Positions 16,530-26,601 of a stretch of 64,000 nt of DNA are shown here, one piece after another. Made by a program: the position numbers and the translations under genes. Numbering within the stretch: position 1 is the first letter of the stretch; every line of letters begins with the position of its first letter. The DNA lies in contig NZ_WFLJ01000002.1 of the NCBI RefSeq assembly GCF_009208735.1, forward strand, positions 333,780-397,779, written 5' to 3'. This DNA is from Janthinobacterium rivuli. Its GTDB lineage: Bacteria > Pseudomonadota > Gammaproteobacteria > Burkholderiales > Burkholderiaceae_D. Below the pieces are notes generated by a model. The model ran no database searches, was not told the origin of the DNA, and saw only the letters and a list, made by a program, of their open reading frames with translations.

Positions 16530-19060
16530 TTCAATAACGCCGCCAGCGCGCTGTCCTCGACTTGCACGCTGGCATAGCGTCCCTGGTATTGCTGGCAACC
16601 CTGGCCCCGCAGATAGGCCAGCTGCTGCGCCGTTTCCACGCCTTCGGCAATCACCGTCAATCGCAGCTCGCGCGCCATGGCGATGATGGTGGCGGCGACG
16701 GCCGTGTCGGACTCGCCTGCCGCGCCATCCGCCGTGGCGGGCAGGAACGATGGGTCGATCTTCAGCTTGTCCACCGGGTAGTGGCGCAGATTGGCCAGGC
16801 GCGAATAGCCGGTGCCAAAGTCGTCGATGGCCAGCCTGGCGCCCAGCGCCCGCAGCTGCGCCAGCACGCCGGCCAGGCGCGCGCCGCCCTTCATCAGCAA
16901 GGACTCCGTCACTTCCAGTTCCAGGCAACCGGCGGGCAGGCCCGACACGGCCAGCGCCTCTTGCACGCTGAGCAATAAATTATTGTGCAGGCATTGCGCC
17001 GGCGACAGATTCACGGCCACGCGCCAGTCCTGGCCCGCATCGTGCCAGGCGCGCGCGCGTCGGCACGCTTGCTGCAGCACCCAGTTGCCAATCGATACCA
17101 TCAAGCCGCACTCCTCGGCCACGGCGATGAAGCGCTCGGGCGGCAGCAGGCCCAGTTGCGGGTGGCGCCAGCGCAACAGCGCTTCGGCGCCGACGATCTG
17201 CCCGCTGACGACCTCGAGCGCGGGCTGGAATTCCAGCACGAACTCATCGCGCCCCAGCGCTTCGCGCAAGCCTTGCTCCAGGCTGGCCCGTTCGACGATT
17301 TGCGCATTCATCTCGGCATTGAAAAACTGGAAATTGTTGCGCCCGTTTTCCTTGGCGTGGTACATGGCGACGTCGGCGTTGTGCACGAGCGCATCGATGC
17401 TGTCGCCGTCGCTGGGAAAGATGGCCACGCCAATCGAGGTCGACACCTGCAATTCGTATTCGCCCAGCTGATAGGGCTGCGTGACGGCATGCAGCAGGCT
17501 GGACGCCACATGGGCCACCTGGTCGATGCCGCCCACCTCGGCCAGGATGATGACGAACTCGTCGCCGCCATGGCGGCTGACCGTGTCGACGCCGCGCACG
17601 CAGCGCACCAGGCGCCGCGCCACTTCCTTGAGCAGCAAATCGCCCACGTGATGGCCCATGCTGTCGTTGATGTGCTTAAAGTGGTCGAGGTCCAGGTACA
17701 GGATGGCCAGCATGCTCAGCTTGCGCCGCGCGGCCGCCAGGGCCAGCGACAGCCGGTCCAGCAGCAGCACGCGGTTCGGCAAGTCGGTGAGGAAATCATG
17801 TTCGGCCAGGTGGCGCGTGTGCTCCTCGTTCTTCTTGCGCTCGCTGATATCGCTGAGGATGGCCAGGTAATTGCTCAATTGCCCCTGCAGGTCGCGGATG
17901 GCCGTCAGCGACAGCCAGGCCGGGTAGCGCCCGCCCGCCTTGCGCTGCCCCACGATATCGCCTTGCCAATAGCCGTTCGCATCGACCTCGTCCCACACGT
18001 GGTCGAAGAAGGCCGGCGCGTCCGGCTCCACGCCGTGCAGGACGAAAGGCTTGCCCAGCATGTCGTCCAGGCTGTAGCCGCTGATCTCGCTGTACGCGGG
18101 ATTCATGCTGACGACGCGCTGCTGCGGGTCCAGCACGACGATGGCGACGCTGGCATGCTCGATGACCTTGACCGCCAGGTACAGGGAACGCTCGGCCAGT
18201 TTGCGCGAGGAAATGTCGCGGATCACGGCGTAAAACAGATAGGTATGGTCGAGCGTGACGGAAGTGAGCAGCACTTCGCCCCAGAACAGCTCGCCCGCGC
18301 ACGTCTGATAGCGCCACTCGTAGCGGCAGTTGCCATCGGCGTGGGCCTGCGCCGCCAGTTGCGTGCCGCGCAACGCGGACAAGGCGCCATCGGGCTGGCG
18401 CAACGGTGAAAAGTCGCTGAGACGGCGCCCCAACAGGCGTTGCCGGTCTTCGCATTGAAACAGGGCAATGGCGGCCGGATTCGCTTCGGCGATATGCTCG
18501 TCGCGCAGCAGCACGATGGCGTCGGCCGATTTCTCGTACAGCTGGCGGAAATTGTCACCCATCAGCAACAAGGCGCCCTGCGCCGCGCCATCCTGGCCAC
18601 TGGCCGTGATGTCGACATCGATGCACACCACTTGCCGCACGCGGCCGGACTGAATGACAGGAAACACGGTGGAACAGATGCAACGCGGCGCGGCCCCATC
18701 GGCGTCCAGCTTCCACAGGCGCATGCCGCGCGCCTTGCCGCTGTCCCACACGGCCGCCAAGTCGCCGGCAACCTCCTCGGCCACGGTGGCGGTGTCTGGC
18801 AGCGCGGCGGCCACCGTGGCCCATGGCTGGCCCAGCGCCAGCTCGGCCGTCACGCCATACAGGCGCGCCGCGCCCAGGCTCCAGTAGCGCACGATGCCGT
18901 CGCGGTCGATGCCGCGCACGGCCAGGCCCGGCGCCTGCTCGACGGCGGCGACGATGATGGACAGCAAATCGAGCGCCTTGGCGGCCGGCCCCGCCTGGGG
19001 TTCGGCCGCGGCCAGCAAACGGCCCGGCGACGGGGCGGCTCCGGCAATCCGATCAGACAT
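16526..19060 (-). CDS. PAS-GGDEF-EAL bifunctional cyclic-di-GMP signalling protein
   Basis: An 844-residue cytoplasmic protein with three PAS-like sensor segments in the first 400 residues, then a GGDEF domain and an EAL domain. The cyclase motif SRHGGDEF is intact (near residue 500), and RGVD five residues before it is a full RxxD inhibitory site. The EAL domain has GAEALLRW (near residue 625) and DDFGTGYS, so both c-di-GMP synthesis and hydrolysis look possible. The start ATG at 19060 follows a GGGGG run; a longer frame upstream is judged non-coding. No transmembrane segment is seen, so the signal is probably a cytoplasmic ligand or redox state. Confidence 0.88.
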   Translation of the reverse strand: MSDRIAGAAPSPGRLLAAAEPQAGPAAKALDLLSIIVAAVEQAPGLAVRGIDRDGIVRYWSLGAARLYGVTAELALGQPWATVAAALPDTATVAEEVAGDLAAVWDSGKARGMRLWKLDADGAAPRCICSTVFPVIQSGRVRQVVCIDVDITASGQDGAAQGALLLMGDNFRQLYEKSADAIVLLRDEHIAEANPAAIALFQCEDRQRLLGRRLSDFSPLRQPDGALSALRGTQLAAQAHADGNCRYEWRYQTCAGELFWGEVLLTSVTLDHTYLFYAVIRDISSRKLAERSLYLAVKVIEHASVAIVVLDPQQRVVSMNPAYSEISGYSLDDMLGKPFVLHGVEPDAPAFFDHVWDEVDANGYWQGDIVGQRKAGGRYPAWLSLTAIRDLQGQLSNYLAILSDISERKKNEEHTRHLAEHDFLTDLPNRVLLLDRLSLALAAARRKLSMLAILYLDLDHFKHINDSMGHHVGDLLLKEVARRLVRCVRGVDTVSRHGGDEFVIILAEVGGIDQVAHVASSLLHAVTQPYQLGEYELQVSTSIGVAIFPSDGDSIDALVHNADVAMYHAKENGRNNFQFFNAEMNAQIVERASLEQGLREALGRDEFVLEFQPALEVVSGQIVGAEALLRWRHPQLGLLPPERFIAVAEECGLMVSIGNWVLQQACRRARAWHDAGQDWRVAVNLSPAQCLHNNLLLSVQEALAVSGLPAGCLELEVTESLLMKGGARLAGVLAQLRALGARLAIDDFGTGYSRLANLRHYPVDKLKIDPSFLPATADGAAGESDTAVAATIIAMARELRLTVIAEGVETAQQLAYLRGQGCQQYQGRYASVQVEDSALAALLN

Positions 19061-19457
19061 CAGGCCCCCCGTGACGCGGCCACGCGGCAACCGGCGGGCG
19101 TATGACCTGTCCGGTGGCGCAACCATCCCGACCATTTTTGCGCGCCGGCGAATCGGCTTCTTGAGCATGCGCAAGCATCGTCACGCGCACGGCGCCGAGG
19201 CCGGCAGGGGTCTCCGGTCGCCGTTTTTTGCATTTCAGCCCCGATTTTGTGCAATCTGTCGCACGGCGATGGCGGCCGGACTTGAATCTTCCTAAAGTGG
19301 CAACATGCGCATCGCCGTGAACGGCCGCAGCGGCAGGCGTGTTGTCTGCGGCCGCCACGGTGATGCGCTACCCGAATTCCCCCCCGGCCAGCGAAAGGCC
19401 GGGTCCGCACCGAGACCTGGCGCCGAATCCCTGCGCCGCTCCTGACCAAAAAAACCT
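19061..19457 (+). other. Intergenic leader with two strong hairpins upstream of the RND operon
   Basis: A 397-nt gene-free stretch between divergent genes. CGGCCGCAG (19322-19330) pairs exactly with CTGCGGCCG (19346-19354), extended by CCGTG and CACGG outside. CCCGGCC and GGCCGGG near 19383-19405 form a second stem. The adaptor start at 19458 has only weak ribosome-binding sequence. These hairpins may regulate the pump message or end a short transcript. I see no convincing promoter pair. Confidence 0.5.
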
Positions 19458-20699
19458 ATGAAAAACGAGACCCTGCCCCCCGCCTCTCCCCTTGCCGCCA
19501 CGCGCCGCCGGCGCTGGCGCACCCCCTTGCTGATCCTGGTCGTACTGGGCCTGGCCGGCGGCGGTTGGACGGTCATGCAATCGAAGCAGCAAGCGGCCAA
19601 GGCCGCCGAACTGCAGGCGAGCAAGAAGAAGGTGCAGGAAAAATCGCCCGTGCATGAGCTGGCGCAGGGCGACGTGGCCACCATCGATGCCCGCGCACTG
19701 AGCATCAGCCTGCCCCTGTCCGGTTCGCTGGCGCCCTTGACCCAGGCCACCATCAAGGCCAAGGTCTCCGGCGTGATTCAGGAAACGACCTTGCAGGAAG
19801 GCCAGTCAGTGGCCAATGGGCAAGTCCTCGTGCGCCTGGACGCGGCCGACCAGCGCGCCCGCCTGACGCAGCAGCAAGCCATGCTCGACGAAGCGCAGGC
19901 GCGATTGTCGATGGCCAGCAAGAATGAAGCGAACAGCCAGGCCCTGCTCAAGCAAAAATACATTTCGCAGACGGCTTACGACACGACGCAAAACTCGGTC
20001 GACCTGGCGCGCGCCAACGTCAAGTCCGCCGCCGCCATGCTCGACATCGCCCGCATCGCACTGGCCGACACGGTGATCCGCGCACCGATGGCCGGCATCG
20101 TCAGCAAGCGCCACCTGCAGGCCGGCGAAAAAGTCTCGCCCGACATGCCCGTCTACACCATCGTCAACCTGGCGCAGCTGACCCTGGAAGCGCCCGTGCC
20201 CAGCGCGGATATCCCCCGCATCAAGCTGGGCCAGGACGTGCATTTCAAGGTCGACGGCTTCGGCGCGCGCGACTTCGCCGGCAAGGTCACGCGCATCAAC
20301 CCCACCACCGAGAGCGGCTCGCGCGCCATGCTCGTCTACATCGCCGTCGACAATGGCGATGGCGCGCTGCGCGGCGGCATGTTCGCCAAGGGCAGCATCG
20401 TCACCGAGCGCTCGCCCGTGGCGCCGCTGGTGCCGCTGACGGCCGTGCGCAATGACAAGCAGGGGCCCGTCGTGTATGCGCTGGTGAACAACAAGGTGGT
20501 CGCCCAGCCCGTCACCTTGGGACTGCGCAACGACGATGAAGGCTATGCGGAAGTCAAATCCGGCCTGGTGCCGGGCGCGAAAGTCATCATCGCCAAGCTC
20601 GATGGCGTCCAGCCGGGCCACGGCGTGACCTTCGCCGCGCCAGCCACCTCCCCCACCGCGCCCGCCACACCGGCGGCCGTGCTGGCACGGAAGGATTAA
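19458..20699 (+). CDS. RND efflux periplasmic adaptor subunit (MFP/HlyD-type)
   Basis: A 413-residue membrane fusion protein. After an Arg-rich start a single hydrophobic anchor (about residues 22-40) leads to the lipoyl/barrel-sandwich halves (ATIKAKVSGVIQETTLQEGQ and ADTVIRAPMAGIVSKR), which flank an alpha-hairpin of about 75 residues with Gln- and Ala-rich heptads. A beta-barrel and membrane-proximal domain follow. It is 3 nt upstream of the permease gene and links it to an outer-membrane channel. No tolC-like gene is adjacent, so a channel elsewhere must be used. Confidence 0.92.
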   Translation: MKNETLPPASPLAATRRRRWRTPLLILVVLGLAGGGWTVMQSKQQAAKAAELQASKKKVQEKSPVHELAQGDVATIDARALSISLPLSGSLAPLTQATIKAKVSGVIQETTLQEGQSVANGQVLVRLDAADQRARLTQQQAMLDEAQARLSMASKNEANSQALLKQKYISQTAYDTTQNSVDLARANVKSAAAMLDIARIALADTVIRAPMAGIVSKRHLQAGEKVSPDMPVYTIVNLAQLTLEAPVPSADIPRIKLGQDVHFKVDGFGARDFAGKVTRINPTTESGSRAMLVYIAVDNGDGALRGGMFAKGSIVTERSPVAPLVPLTAVRNDKQGPVVYALVNNKVVAQPVTLGLRNDDEGYAEVKSGLVPGAKVIIAKLDGVQPGHGVTFAAPATSPTAPATPAAVLARKD

Positions 20700-20702
20700 A
20701 TC

Positions 20703-23700
20703 ATGTGGATGACCAAAGTCAGTATTCAAAACCCCGTCTTCGCCACCATGGTCATGGTGGCGCTGGTGGTGCTGGGCATCTTCTCCTACCGCGGCCTGGG
20801 CGTGGAAAGCATGCCCAGCGTGCAGTTCCCGTTCGCCGCCATTGAAGTGAATTACCCGGGCGCCTCGCCCGAAGCGGTGGAAAACGACATCACGCGCCCC
20901 ATCGAGGACGCCGTCAACACCGTCAGCGGCATCAAGACCATCCGCGCCAACTCGTGGGAAGGACGCGCCGGCGTCTACCTGGAATTCGAGCTGTCGACGA
21001 ACATGGACAAGGCCATGCAGGACTTGCGCGACAAGGTGGCCCTGGTGCGACCGCGCTTCCCGAAGGAAGCCAAGGACCCGTTCATCGCCCGTGCCGAGGG
21101 CGACAACGAGCGTCCCATCGCCACCATCGTGCTCACCTCCGCCGGGCATGACCTGCGCGCGCTGTCGACCATGACGGAACAGATCATCAGCAAGCGCTTC
21201 CAGGGCGTGGCCGGCGTCGGCCAAGTCAAGCTGCGCGGCCTGCGCGCGCGCCAGATCCTCATCAGCATGAAGCCGATCGAACTCAATGCCCAGGGCATCG
21301 GCGTCGATGAAGTGATCCGCGCCATCCAGGCGACGAATACCAATTTGCCGGCCGGCTCGATCAGCCATGGCGCGGCCGAGCAGCTGGTACGCGTGGAAGG
21401 CAAGATCAAGGATGCGCGCGAGTTCGGCAAGATCATCGTCGCGCGCCGCGCCGTCGGCCCCGTCTACCTGGACCAGGTGGCCACCGTGGTCGACGGCGAA
21501 CAGGAAGAGCTGTCGATCTCGCGCATGAACGGCCAGCAAGCCGTGACCATGGAAATCACCAAGGTGCAGGATGCCAACGTGGTGGAAGTGGGCACCGGCA
21601 TCCTGAAAGTGGCGGCCGACCTGCAAAAGACGCTGCCGCCCGATATCAAGCTGCGCGTGCTGGACGACGAATCGGAACGCGTGCAAAGCCAGCTCAATAA
21701 CGTCAAGCGCACCATCATCGAAGGCGCCGTGCTGACCATGGTGATCGTCTTCCTGTTCCTGCACTCGTGGCGCTCGACCATCATCACGGGATTGACCTTG
21801 CCGATCTCCGTGCTGGCCAGCTTCATCGCCATGAAGGCCTTCGGCTTCACCCTGAACTTCCTCACCTTGATGGCGCTGTCGCTGTGCATCGGCCTGTTGA
21901 TCGATGACGCCATCGTCGTGCGCGAAAACATCGTGCGCCACCTGGGCATGGGCAAGAACCATTACAAGGCGGCCAACGACGGCACCAATGAAATCGGCCT
22001 GGCCGTGATGGCCACGACGTTCGCCATCGTCGCCGTATTCGTGCCCGTCGCCTTCATGGACGGCATCATCGGCCGCTTCTTCCTGCAGTTCGGCATCACC
22101 GTGGCGGTGGCCGTCCTCGTCTCCCTGTTCGTCAGCTTCACGCTCGACCCCATGCTGTCGTCCGTCTGGCGCGACCCCGTCAAGGACCGCTTCAAGTACG
22201 CGCCCTGGCTGGGCCGCTTCATGGCCTGGATCGAGACGGGCATCGACCGCCTGCACGTCTGGTATGGCAAGGTACTGAAAGTGGCCCTGCGCTGGCGCAA
22301 GACGACGCTGGCCACGGCCGTGGCGCTGTTCGCGGGCAGCCTGATGCTCGTGCCGATGATCGGCGGCGAGATGTTCCCGGAAACGGACCAGGGCTGGGTC
22401 AACCTGCGCTTCAAGACCCCCGTCGGCTCCAGCCTCGCCTACACGGATAGCAAAGTGCGCCAGATCGAAACGGCGCTGAAGGAATTCCCCGAGATCGACA
22501 GCCTGGTGGCCAACGTGGGCACGCAGGATGGCCGCAACACGGCCGAGGTGAACCTGAAGCTGACGGACATCAAGACGCACAAACGCCGCTCGCAGCAGGA
22601 ACTGGAAAAGCTGATCCGCGAACGCCTGGCGCCGATCGCCGGCATCACCCTGTCGGTGGGCAACCGCCCCATCTTCATCGCCATCCTGGGCACGGATGAA
22701 GGCAAGCTCGATGCGGTGGCGCACCGCCTGATGGACAAGATGCGCACCATCAAAGGCCTGGCCGACATGGAATACAGCCAGGAAGGCGCCAATCCGTCGA
22801 CCACCGTGAAGATCAACAACGAGCTGGCCAGCGACCTGGGTTTGTCTGTGCAGCAGATCGGCAATGCCCTGCGTCCGTTCGTGGCGGGCGACACGGTCAG
22901 CCACTGGCTGGCCAGCGACGGGCAAAACTACGACGTCAACGTGCAGCTGCCCAAATCGGGCCGCCAGAAGGTGGCCGACCTGGCCGACCTGTCGCTGGCG
23001 TCGAGCAAATTTGACGCGAATGGCAAGCCGATCATGATTCCGCTGCGCCAGGTGGTCGACTTCGTGCCGTCGTCCAGCCCGCAAGTGCTGAAACGCCAGG
23101 CCTTGCAGCGCCGCGTCGCCATCTATGCGGGCGTGCAGGGCCGGCCCGCCGGCGACGTCGACGCCGACGTGCAGAAAGCCATCAAGTCCATCGACCTGCC
23201 GCCCGGCGTGCGCTTCGACGTGGCCGGCAATGCGCAGCAGATGGCCGAGACCATGGGCGGCGCGATGATGGCGCTGGGGATCGCCGTGATCTTCATCTAC
23301 CTGGTGCTGGCGTCGCAGTTCGGCAGCTTTTTGCAGCCGATCGCCATCATGGTGTCCTTGCCGCTGTCGCTGATCGGCGTGCTGGCCGCTCTCCTGATCA
23401 CGGGCAGCACCCTGAACATCTTCTCCGTGATCGGCTTCATCATGCTGATGGGCCTCGTGACCAAGAATGCGATCTTGCTGGTCGACTTCACCAACCAGCG
23501 CCAGCGCGAAGGCCTGGGGCAGTTCGAGGCGCTGATGGAAGCGGGGCAAGTGCGGCTGCGCCCCATCCTGATGACGACCCTGGCGATGGTGTTCGGCATG
23601 CTGCCGATGGCCATCGGCATGGGCGACGGCGGCGAATCGCAGGCGCCGATGGGCCGCGCCGTCATCGGCGGCGTCATCACCTCGACCCTGTTGACCTTGG

Positions 23701-23816
23701 TGGTGGTGCCCGTCGCCTACACCTATCTGGATAGCCTGGGCAAGCGCGCCGCCCGCTTCTTCGGTGGCGGCGAGCACGCCGAATCCGCCGACGGCGGCAA
23801 GGCGCACGCCCACTGA
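20703..23816 (+). CDS. RND efflux permease, HAE/AcrB-type drug exporter
   Basis: A 1037-residue RND permease with the usual duplicated plan: a first helix, a large periplasmic loop, helices 2-6, a second large loop and six more helices. Helix 4 holds [12 protein letters not shown] with the paired Asp residues (about position 400) of the proton relay, as in drug exporters; the metal-type DFGxxxD pattern is absent. It is co-transcribed with the adaptor. The substrate is unknown; hydrophobic drugs, dyes or bile-like compounds are the family norm. The His-rich C-terminal tail (GGKAHAH) is short and probably unstructured. Confidence 0.93.
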   Translation: MWMTKVSIQNPVFATMVMVALVVLGIFSYRGLGVESMPSVQFPFAAIEVNYPGASPEAVENDITRPIEDAVNTVSGIKTIRANSWEGRAGVYLEFELSTNMDKAMQDLRDKVALVRPRFPKEAKDPFIARAEGDNERPIATIVLTSAGHDLRALSTMTEQIISKRFQGVAGVGQVKLRGLRARQILISMKPIELNAQGIGVDEVIRAIQATNTNLPAGSISHGAAEQLVRVEGKIKDAREFGKIIVARRAVGPVYLDQVATVVDGEQEELSISRMNGQQAVTMEITKVQDANVVEVGTGILKVAADLQKTLPPDIKLRVLDDESERVQSQLNNVKRTIIEGAVLTMVIVFLFLHSWRSTIITGLTLPISVLASFIAMKAFGFTLNFLTLMALSLCIGLLIDDAIVVRENIVRHLGMGKNHYKAANDGTNEIGLAVMATTFAIVAVFVPVAFMDGIIGRFFLQFGITVAVAVLVSLFVSFTLDPMLSSVWRDPVKDRFKYAPWLGRFMAWIETGIDRLHVWYGKVLKVALRWRKTTLATAVALFAGSLMLVPMIGGEMFPETDQGWVNLRFKTPVGSSLAYTDSKVRQIETALKEFPEIDSLVANVGTQDGRNTAEVNLKLTDIKTHKRRSQQELEKLIRERLAPIAGITLSVGNRPIFIAILGTDEGKLDAVAHRLMDKMRTIKGLADMEYSQEGANPSTTVKINNELASDLGLSVQQIGNALRPFVAGDTVSHWLASDGQNYDVNVQLPKSGRQKVADLADLSLASSKFDANGKPIMIPLRQVVDFVPSSSPQVLKRQALQRRVAIYAGVQGRPAGDVDADVQKAIKSIDLPPGVRFDVAGNAQQMAETMGGAMMALGIAVIFIYLVLASQFGSFLQPIAIMVSLPLSLIGVLAALLITGSTLNIFSVIGFIMLMGLVTKNAILLVDFTNQRQREGLGQFEALMEAGQVRLRPILMTTLAMVFGMLPMAIGMGDGGESQAPMGRAVIGGVITSTLLTLVVVPVAYTYLDSLGKRAARFFGGGEHAESADGGKAHAH

Positions 23817-23834
23817 TCGACCGGTCGCCTTCAC

Positions 23835-23856
23835 CGTCCCCGCATTGGCGGGGACG
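23835..23856 (+). terminator. Hairpin after the RND operon
   Basis: CGTCCCCGC and GCGGGGACG pair perfectly around the tetraloop ATTG, 19 nt after the permease stop. There is no following U-run, so it may slow or protect the transcript end instead of acting as a classic intrinsic terminator. Confidence 0.5.
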
Positions 23857-23885
23857 ACGCGGCGGCTTCCTGAAGAGAGCTTCAG

Positions 23886-23914
23886 TTGACCAAAGCAGCC
23901 CCACTGACTAGACT
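23886..23914 (+). promoter_or_regulatory. Candidate sigma-70 promoter for mgtC
   Basis: TTGACC at 23886-23891 is followed after exactly 17 nt by TAGACT at 23909-23914. Transcription would start near 23921, leaving a 5' leader of about 255 nt before the mgtC start codon. Confidence 0.5.
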
Positions 23915-23920
23915 GTCGCC

Positions 23921-24175
23921 GTTATCAATGATATGGAGTGACTCGTGGGTGCTTGTTCCAGTGACAGTAGTCGATTGACCATCGGCGATCGGCCTTAGGC
24001 AAGACGCGCGCATTCCGCCCGCCCTGCCCTCGGCAAGGTGTGGCTTTACCAGCGGCGATGTCCATTCGCCGCCACTTCCCTCCTCATCGTTCCACCGTGA
24101 TCGTCTGCTGCCCCCTTGCGGGCGGATTGTCTTCGCCCTCGCACTCGCCTGTTCCTCCCCAGCCGGGAGAAACTG
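23921..24175 (+). promoter_or_regulatory. Long structured mgtC leader with ribosome-site hairpin
   Basis: This leader has no gene of its own that I accept. GCGGCGA (24052-24058) and TCGCCGC (24066-24072) form a perfect 7-bp stem. CTCCC (24155-24159) can pair with GGGAG (24165-24169), which is the ribosome-binding site of mgtC, so the start may be hidden. mgtC in enteric bacteria is known to be controlled through its leader by Mg2+ and other cues; whether this unrelated leader does so is inference. I do not recognise a known riboswitch class. Confidence 0.45.
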
Positions 24176-24898
24176 ATGGTGGTATTTGACTTTGCGCTGC
24201 GCGTTGCCGCGGCATTGACCCTGGGCGCCATGATCGGCGCCGAACGCCAGCTGCGCCAACGCATGGCGGGCCTGCGCACGAACGCGCTGGTGTCCGTCGG
24301 CGCCTCGCTGTTCGTGATGGTCTCCGTGCTCGAAGGCGACAGCGCCGGCCATATGCGCATCGCCGCGCAGGTGGTGTCGGGCATCGGCTTTCTGGGCGCC
24401 GGCGTCATCATGCGCGAAGGCATGACGGTGCGCGGCCTGAACACGGCCGCCACCCTGTGGTGCTCGGCCGCCATCGGCATCCTGTGCGGCCTCGGTTTTG
24501 CGCTGGAAGCGGCCATCGGCACGGGATTTGTCCTGGTGGCCAACCTCGTGCTGCGTCATCTGGCGCAGCGCATCAACGCGCATGGCAGCGAAGCGGGCAT
24601 CGAGACGGAAAGCATCTACCGCGTGACGGCCGTGTGCGAGGCGGAGCAGGAAGTCCAGGTGCGCAAGCTGATGCTGCGCTTGATCAGCGGCATGCCGGCG
24701 CTGATGCTGCAATCCTTGCACAGCGAGGATGCGGCGCAGGCCGGGCGCATCGAAGTGCGGGCCGACCTGCTCACGCCCTTGTCCAGCCTGGGATTGCTGG
24801 AGCAGATCGTCAGCCAGGTCAGCCTGGAAGGCAGCGTCTCGGCCGTGCGCTGGGCGCTGGTCAACAACGCGGAATTTGTCGCCGAGCGGGGAGTGTGA
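24176..24898 (+). CDS. mgtC: MgtC/SapB family membrane protein
   Basis: A 240-residue protein. The membrane half has RVAAALTLGAMIGAERQLRQRMAGLRTNALVSVG and VSGIGFLGAGVIMREG, the hallmark MgtC segments (shown in part). The C-terminal soluble half is an ACT-like domain of about 85 residues. MgtC proteins support growth in low Mg2+ and modulate the F-ATPase or phosphate uptake in some species. The start ATG at 24176 follows GGGAG; the frame extends 20 codons upstream into the leader. The stop overlaps the next gene's start by one base (TGATG). Confidence 0.9.
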   Translation: MVVFDFALRVAAALTLGAMIGAERQLRQRMAGLRTNALVSVGASLFVMVSVLEGDSAGHMRIAAQVVSGIGFLGAGVIMREGMTVRGLNTAATLWCSAAIGILCGLGFALEAAIGTGFVLVANLVLRHLAQRINAHGSEAGIETESIYRVTAVCEAEQEVQVRKLMLRLISGMPALMLQSLHSEDAAQAGRIEVRADLLTPLSSLGLLEQIVSQVSLEGSVSAVRWALVNNAEFVAERGV

Positions 24899-25209
24899 TG
24901 ATGAAAAAATTCCTCCATTGGTTTGCCCGGCGCGGCCCTGTCGTGGCCACCTACCGCCTGACCGTCACCTGCCCCGCGGCGCAAGCGGACCACGTCGCGC
25001 GCCTGCTGCTGGCCGAACTCAAGGGCGCGGGCCTGGCGCCGTCGCAGATGCTGCGCAGCTGGGATGCGGCACGGCAGGTGGTGCGCCTGATCGCCACGGT
25101 GCTGTGCCAGGCCGTGCAGCGCGCCGTGCTGGTGCGCTTCGTCAACCGCGCGGGCGCCTGGCCGCAAGTGCGGCAAGTGCGCTGGGAAGGCGTGGCGCCT
25201 TCAGCTTGA
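24898..25209 (+). CDS. Small ACT-like protein resembling the MgtC C-terminal domain
   Basis: A 103-residue protein whose body (YRLTVTCPAAQADHVARLLLAEL onward, shown in part) aligns by eye with the C-terminal domain of the MgtC protein just upstream (YRVTAVCEAEQEVQVRKLMLRL): same Cys, same leucine run, same QVRxVRWE-like ending. It therefore looks like a free-standing copy of that domain. The start at 24898 overlaps the mgtC stop, so it is translationally coupled. It has no signal or membrane segment. Its last 9 bp overlap the end of the convergent sensor-kinase gene. Confidence 0.7.
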   Translation: MMKKFLHWFARRGPVVATYRLTVTCPAAQADHVARLLLAELKGAGLAPSQMLRSWDAARQVVRLIATVLCQAVQRAVLVRFVNRAGAWPQVRQVRWEGVAPSA

Positions 25210-26601
25210 GGCGGGCAGGCGCAGCAGGAACAGGGCGCCGCCTTGCGGGCGGTTCTGCGCCTCGATACTGCCGCCGTACGCGTGCACGATGGCTTGCGAC
25301 AGGGCCAGGCCCAGGCCGAAGCCGGGCGCCTCGCCCGCGCGCGCCTGGGCGCCCCGGTAAAAACGCTCGAACAGGTGCGGCAAGTCTTCCACGCCGATGC
25401 CCGGTCCCGCGTCGGCCACGCCCACCAGCGCATGCCCGCCCTCGCGCGCCACGTGCACCGTGATGCTGCTGCCGGGCGGCGAAAACTTCACGGCGTTATC
25501 GAGCAGATTGGCCAGCACCAGGTCCACCGGGCCGGCCGCCACGCGCGCCTGCACGTCCACGCCGGCATCGAAGACGATGCGGATGCCGCGCTGCGCCGCC
25601 GCCTTTTCCAGGCGCTGCGCGGCCGCCCGCACGAGCGGATTGAGCGCGATGGTTTCCACGGCATTGCGCTCCTGGCCCACGTCCAGGCGCGTGAGCATCA
25701 ACAGCTCTTCCACCAGGGTCGTCAGGCGCTGCACTTCATCGAGGCAGGAGGCCAGCGCGTCGACATACTCGGGCGCTTCGCGCGGGCGGCGCAGGGTGAT
25801 TTCAATTTCCGTGCGCAGGCGCGACAGGGGCGAGCGCAATTCATGCGAGGCGTCGGCCGTGAAACGCCGCTGCGCATCGTAGCCGTGTTCCAGGCGGTCC
25901 AGCATGGCGTTCAGGGTATCGACCAGGCGGCCGATCTCGTCCTGCGTGCCGGGATGGGGCAGACGCTGGTGCAGACTGGCTTCGCCGATCGAATGCGCCT
26001 GATCGACCACGTCGTCGATGGCGCCCAGCACCCGACGCGTGAGCATTTCGCCGGCCAGCCCCACGGCCGCCAGCAAGGCCAGCGCCATGGCGCCAAACAG
26101 CACGGTGGCCGCGGCCAGCACGTGGTTGGTGTCGTCGAGCGAACCGGCCACCTGCACCGCCAGGCGCGCGCCGGACGATGGGACGGGAATCGAGACCATG
26201 CGCAGCGGCTCGTCGCCAAACTTCGGCAAGGTTTCGAAGACGGTCTCGCCGGCCGCCAGGCGCGCCTGCAGCGCGGGCGGCGCCGGCAGCTGCGCCGCCT
26301 CCAGGTTGCGGCTGCGCGCCAGCACGCGGCCTTCGCCATCGATGATCTGCACCAGGCGGTCAAGCCGCGTCAATGACGGCGGCGCCAGGCCCGGCGCCAC
26401 CTCGTGCACCTGCACGGGCTGGCGCGGCGCGGCCGGCAGCATGGCCATTTCCGTTTCGGCCAGCGCCAGCAGGGCCGCATCGAGCTGGCCATGCACGGCG
26501 CGCGACAGGCCCCAGTAGCCGGCCAGCGCCGTGCAGGCGACGATGGCGAGGATGACGGCCAGGTGCACCAGCAGCAAGCGCTTGCGAAAGCTAGCCACCA
26601 T
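25201..26601 (-). CDS. Two-component sensor histidine kinase (metal-type, next to Czc genes)
   Basis: A 466-residue inner-membrane kinase. There are two hydrophobic segments (about residues 8-30 and 170-190) flanking a periplasmic sensor, then HAMP, a HisKA box DASHELRSPLSRLRTE with the phospho-accepting His, and a HATPase domain (NLLDNAVKFSPPG, GIGVEDLPHLFERFYRG, GFGLGLALSQAI). Its start lies 11 bp inside the regulator gene. Genes of this kind beside CzcCBA pumps sense Zn, Cd, Co or Cu; the ligand is not readable here, but the CzcS/CusS-like role fits the neighbours. Confidence 0.9.
   Translation of the reverse strand: MVASFRKRLLLVHLAVILAIVACTALAGYWGLSRAVHGQLDAALLALAETEMAMLPAAPRQPVQVHEVAPGLAPPSLTRLDRLVQIIDGEGRVLARSRNLEAAQLPAPPALQARLAAGETVFETLPKFGDEPLRMVSIPVPSSGARLAVQVAGSLDDTNHVLAAATVLFGAMALALLAAVGLAGEMLTRRVLGAIDDVVDQAHSIGEASLHQRLPHPGTQDEIGRLVDTLNAMLDRLEHGYDAQRRFTADASHELRSPLSRLRTEIEITLRRPREAPEYVDALASCLDEVQRLTTLVEELLMLTRLDVGQERNAVETIALNPLVRAAAQRLEKAAAQRGIRIVFDAGVDVQARVAAGPVDLVLANLLDNAVKFSPPGSSITVHVAREGGHALVGVADAGPGIGVEDLPHLFERFYRGAQARAGEAPGFGLGLALSQAIVHAYGGSIEAQNRPQGGALFLLRLPASS

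Noticed and set aside
19806..23834. A 1342-codon open frame antisense to the drug-pump adaptor and permease
   Set aside because: It mirrors the third-position GC bias of the real genes, has a low-complexity His/Gln/Arg composition and no known domain. It is a typical shadow in GC-rich DNA.
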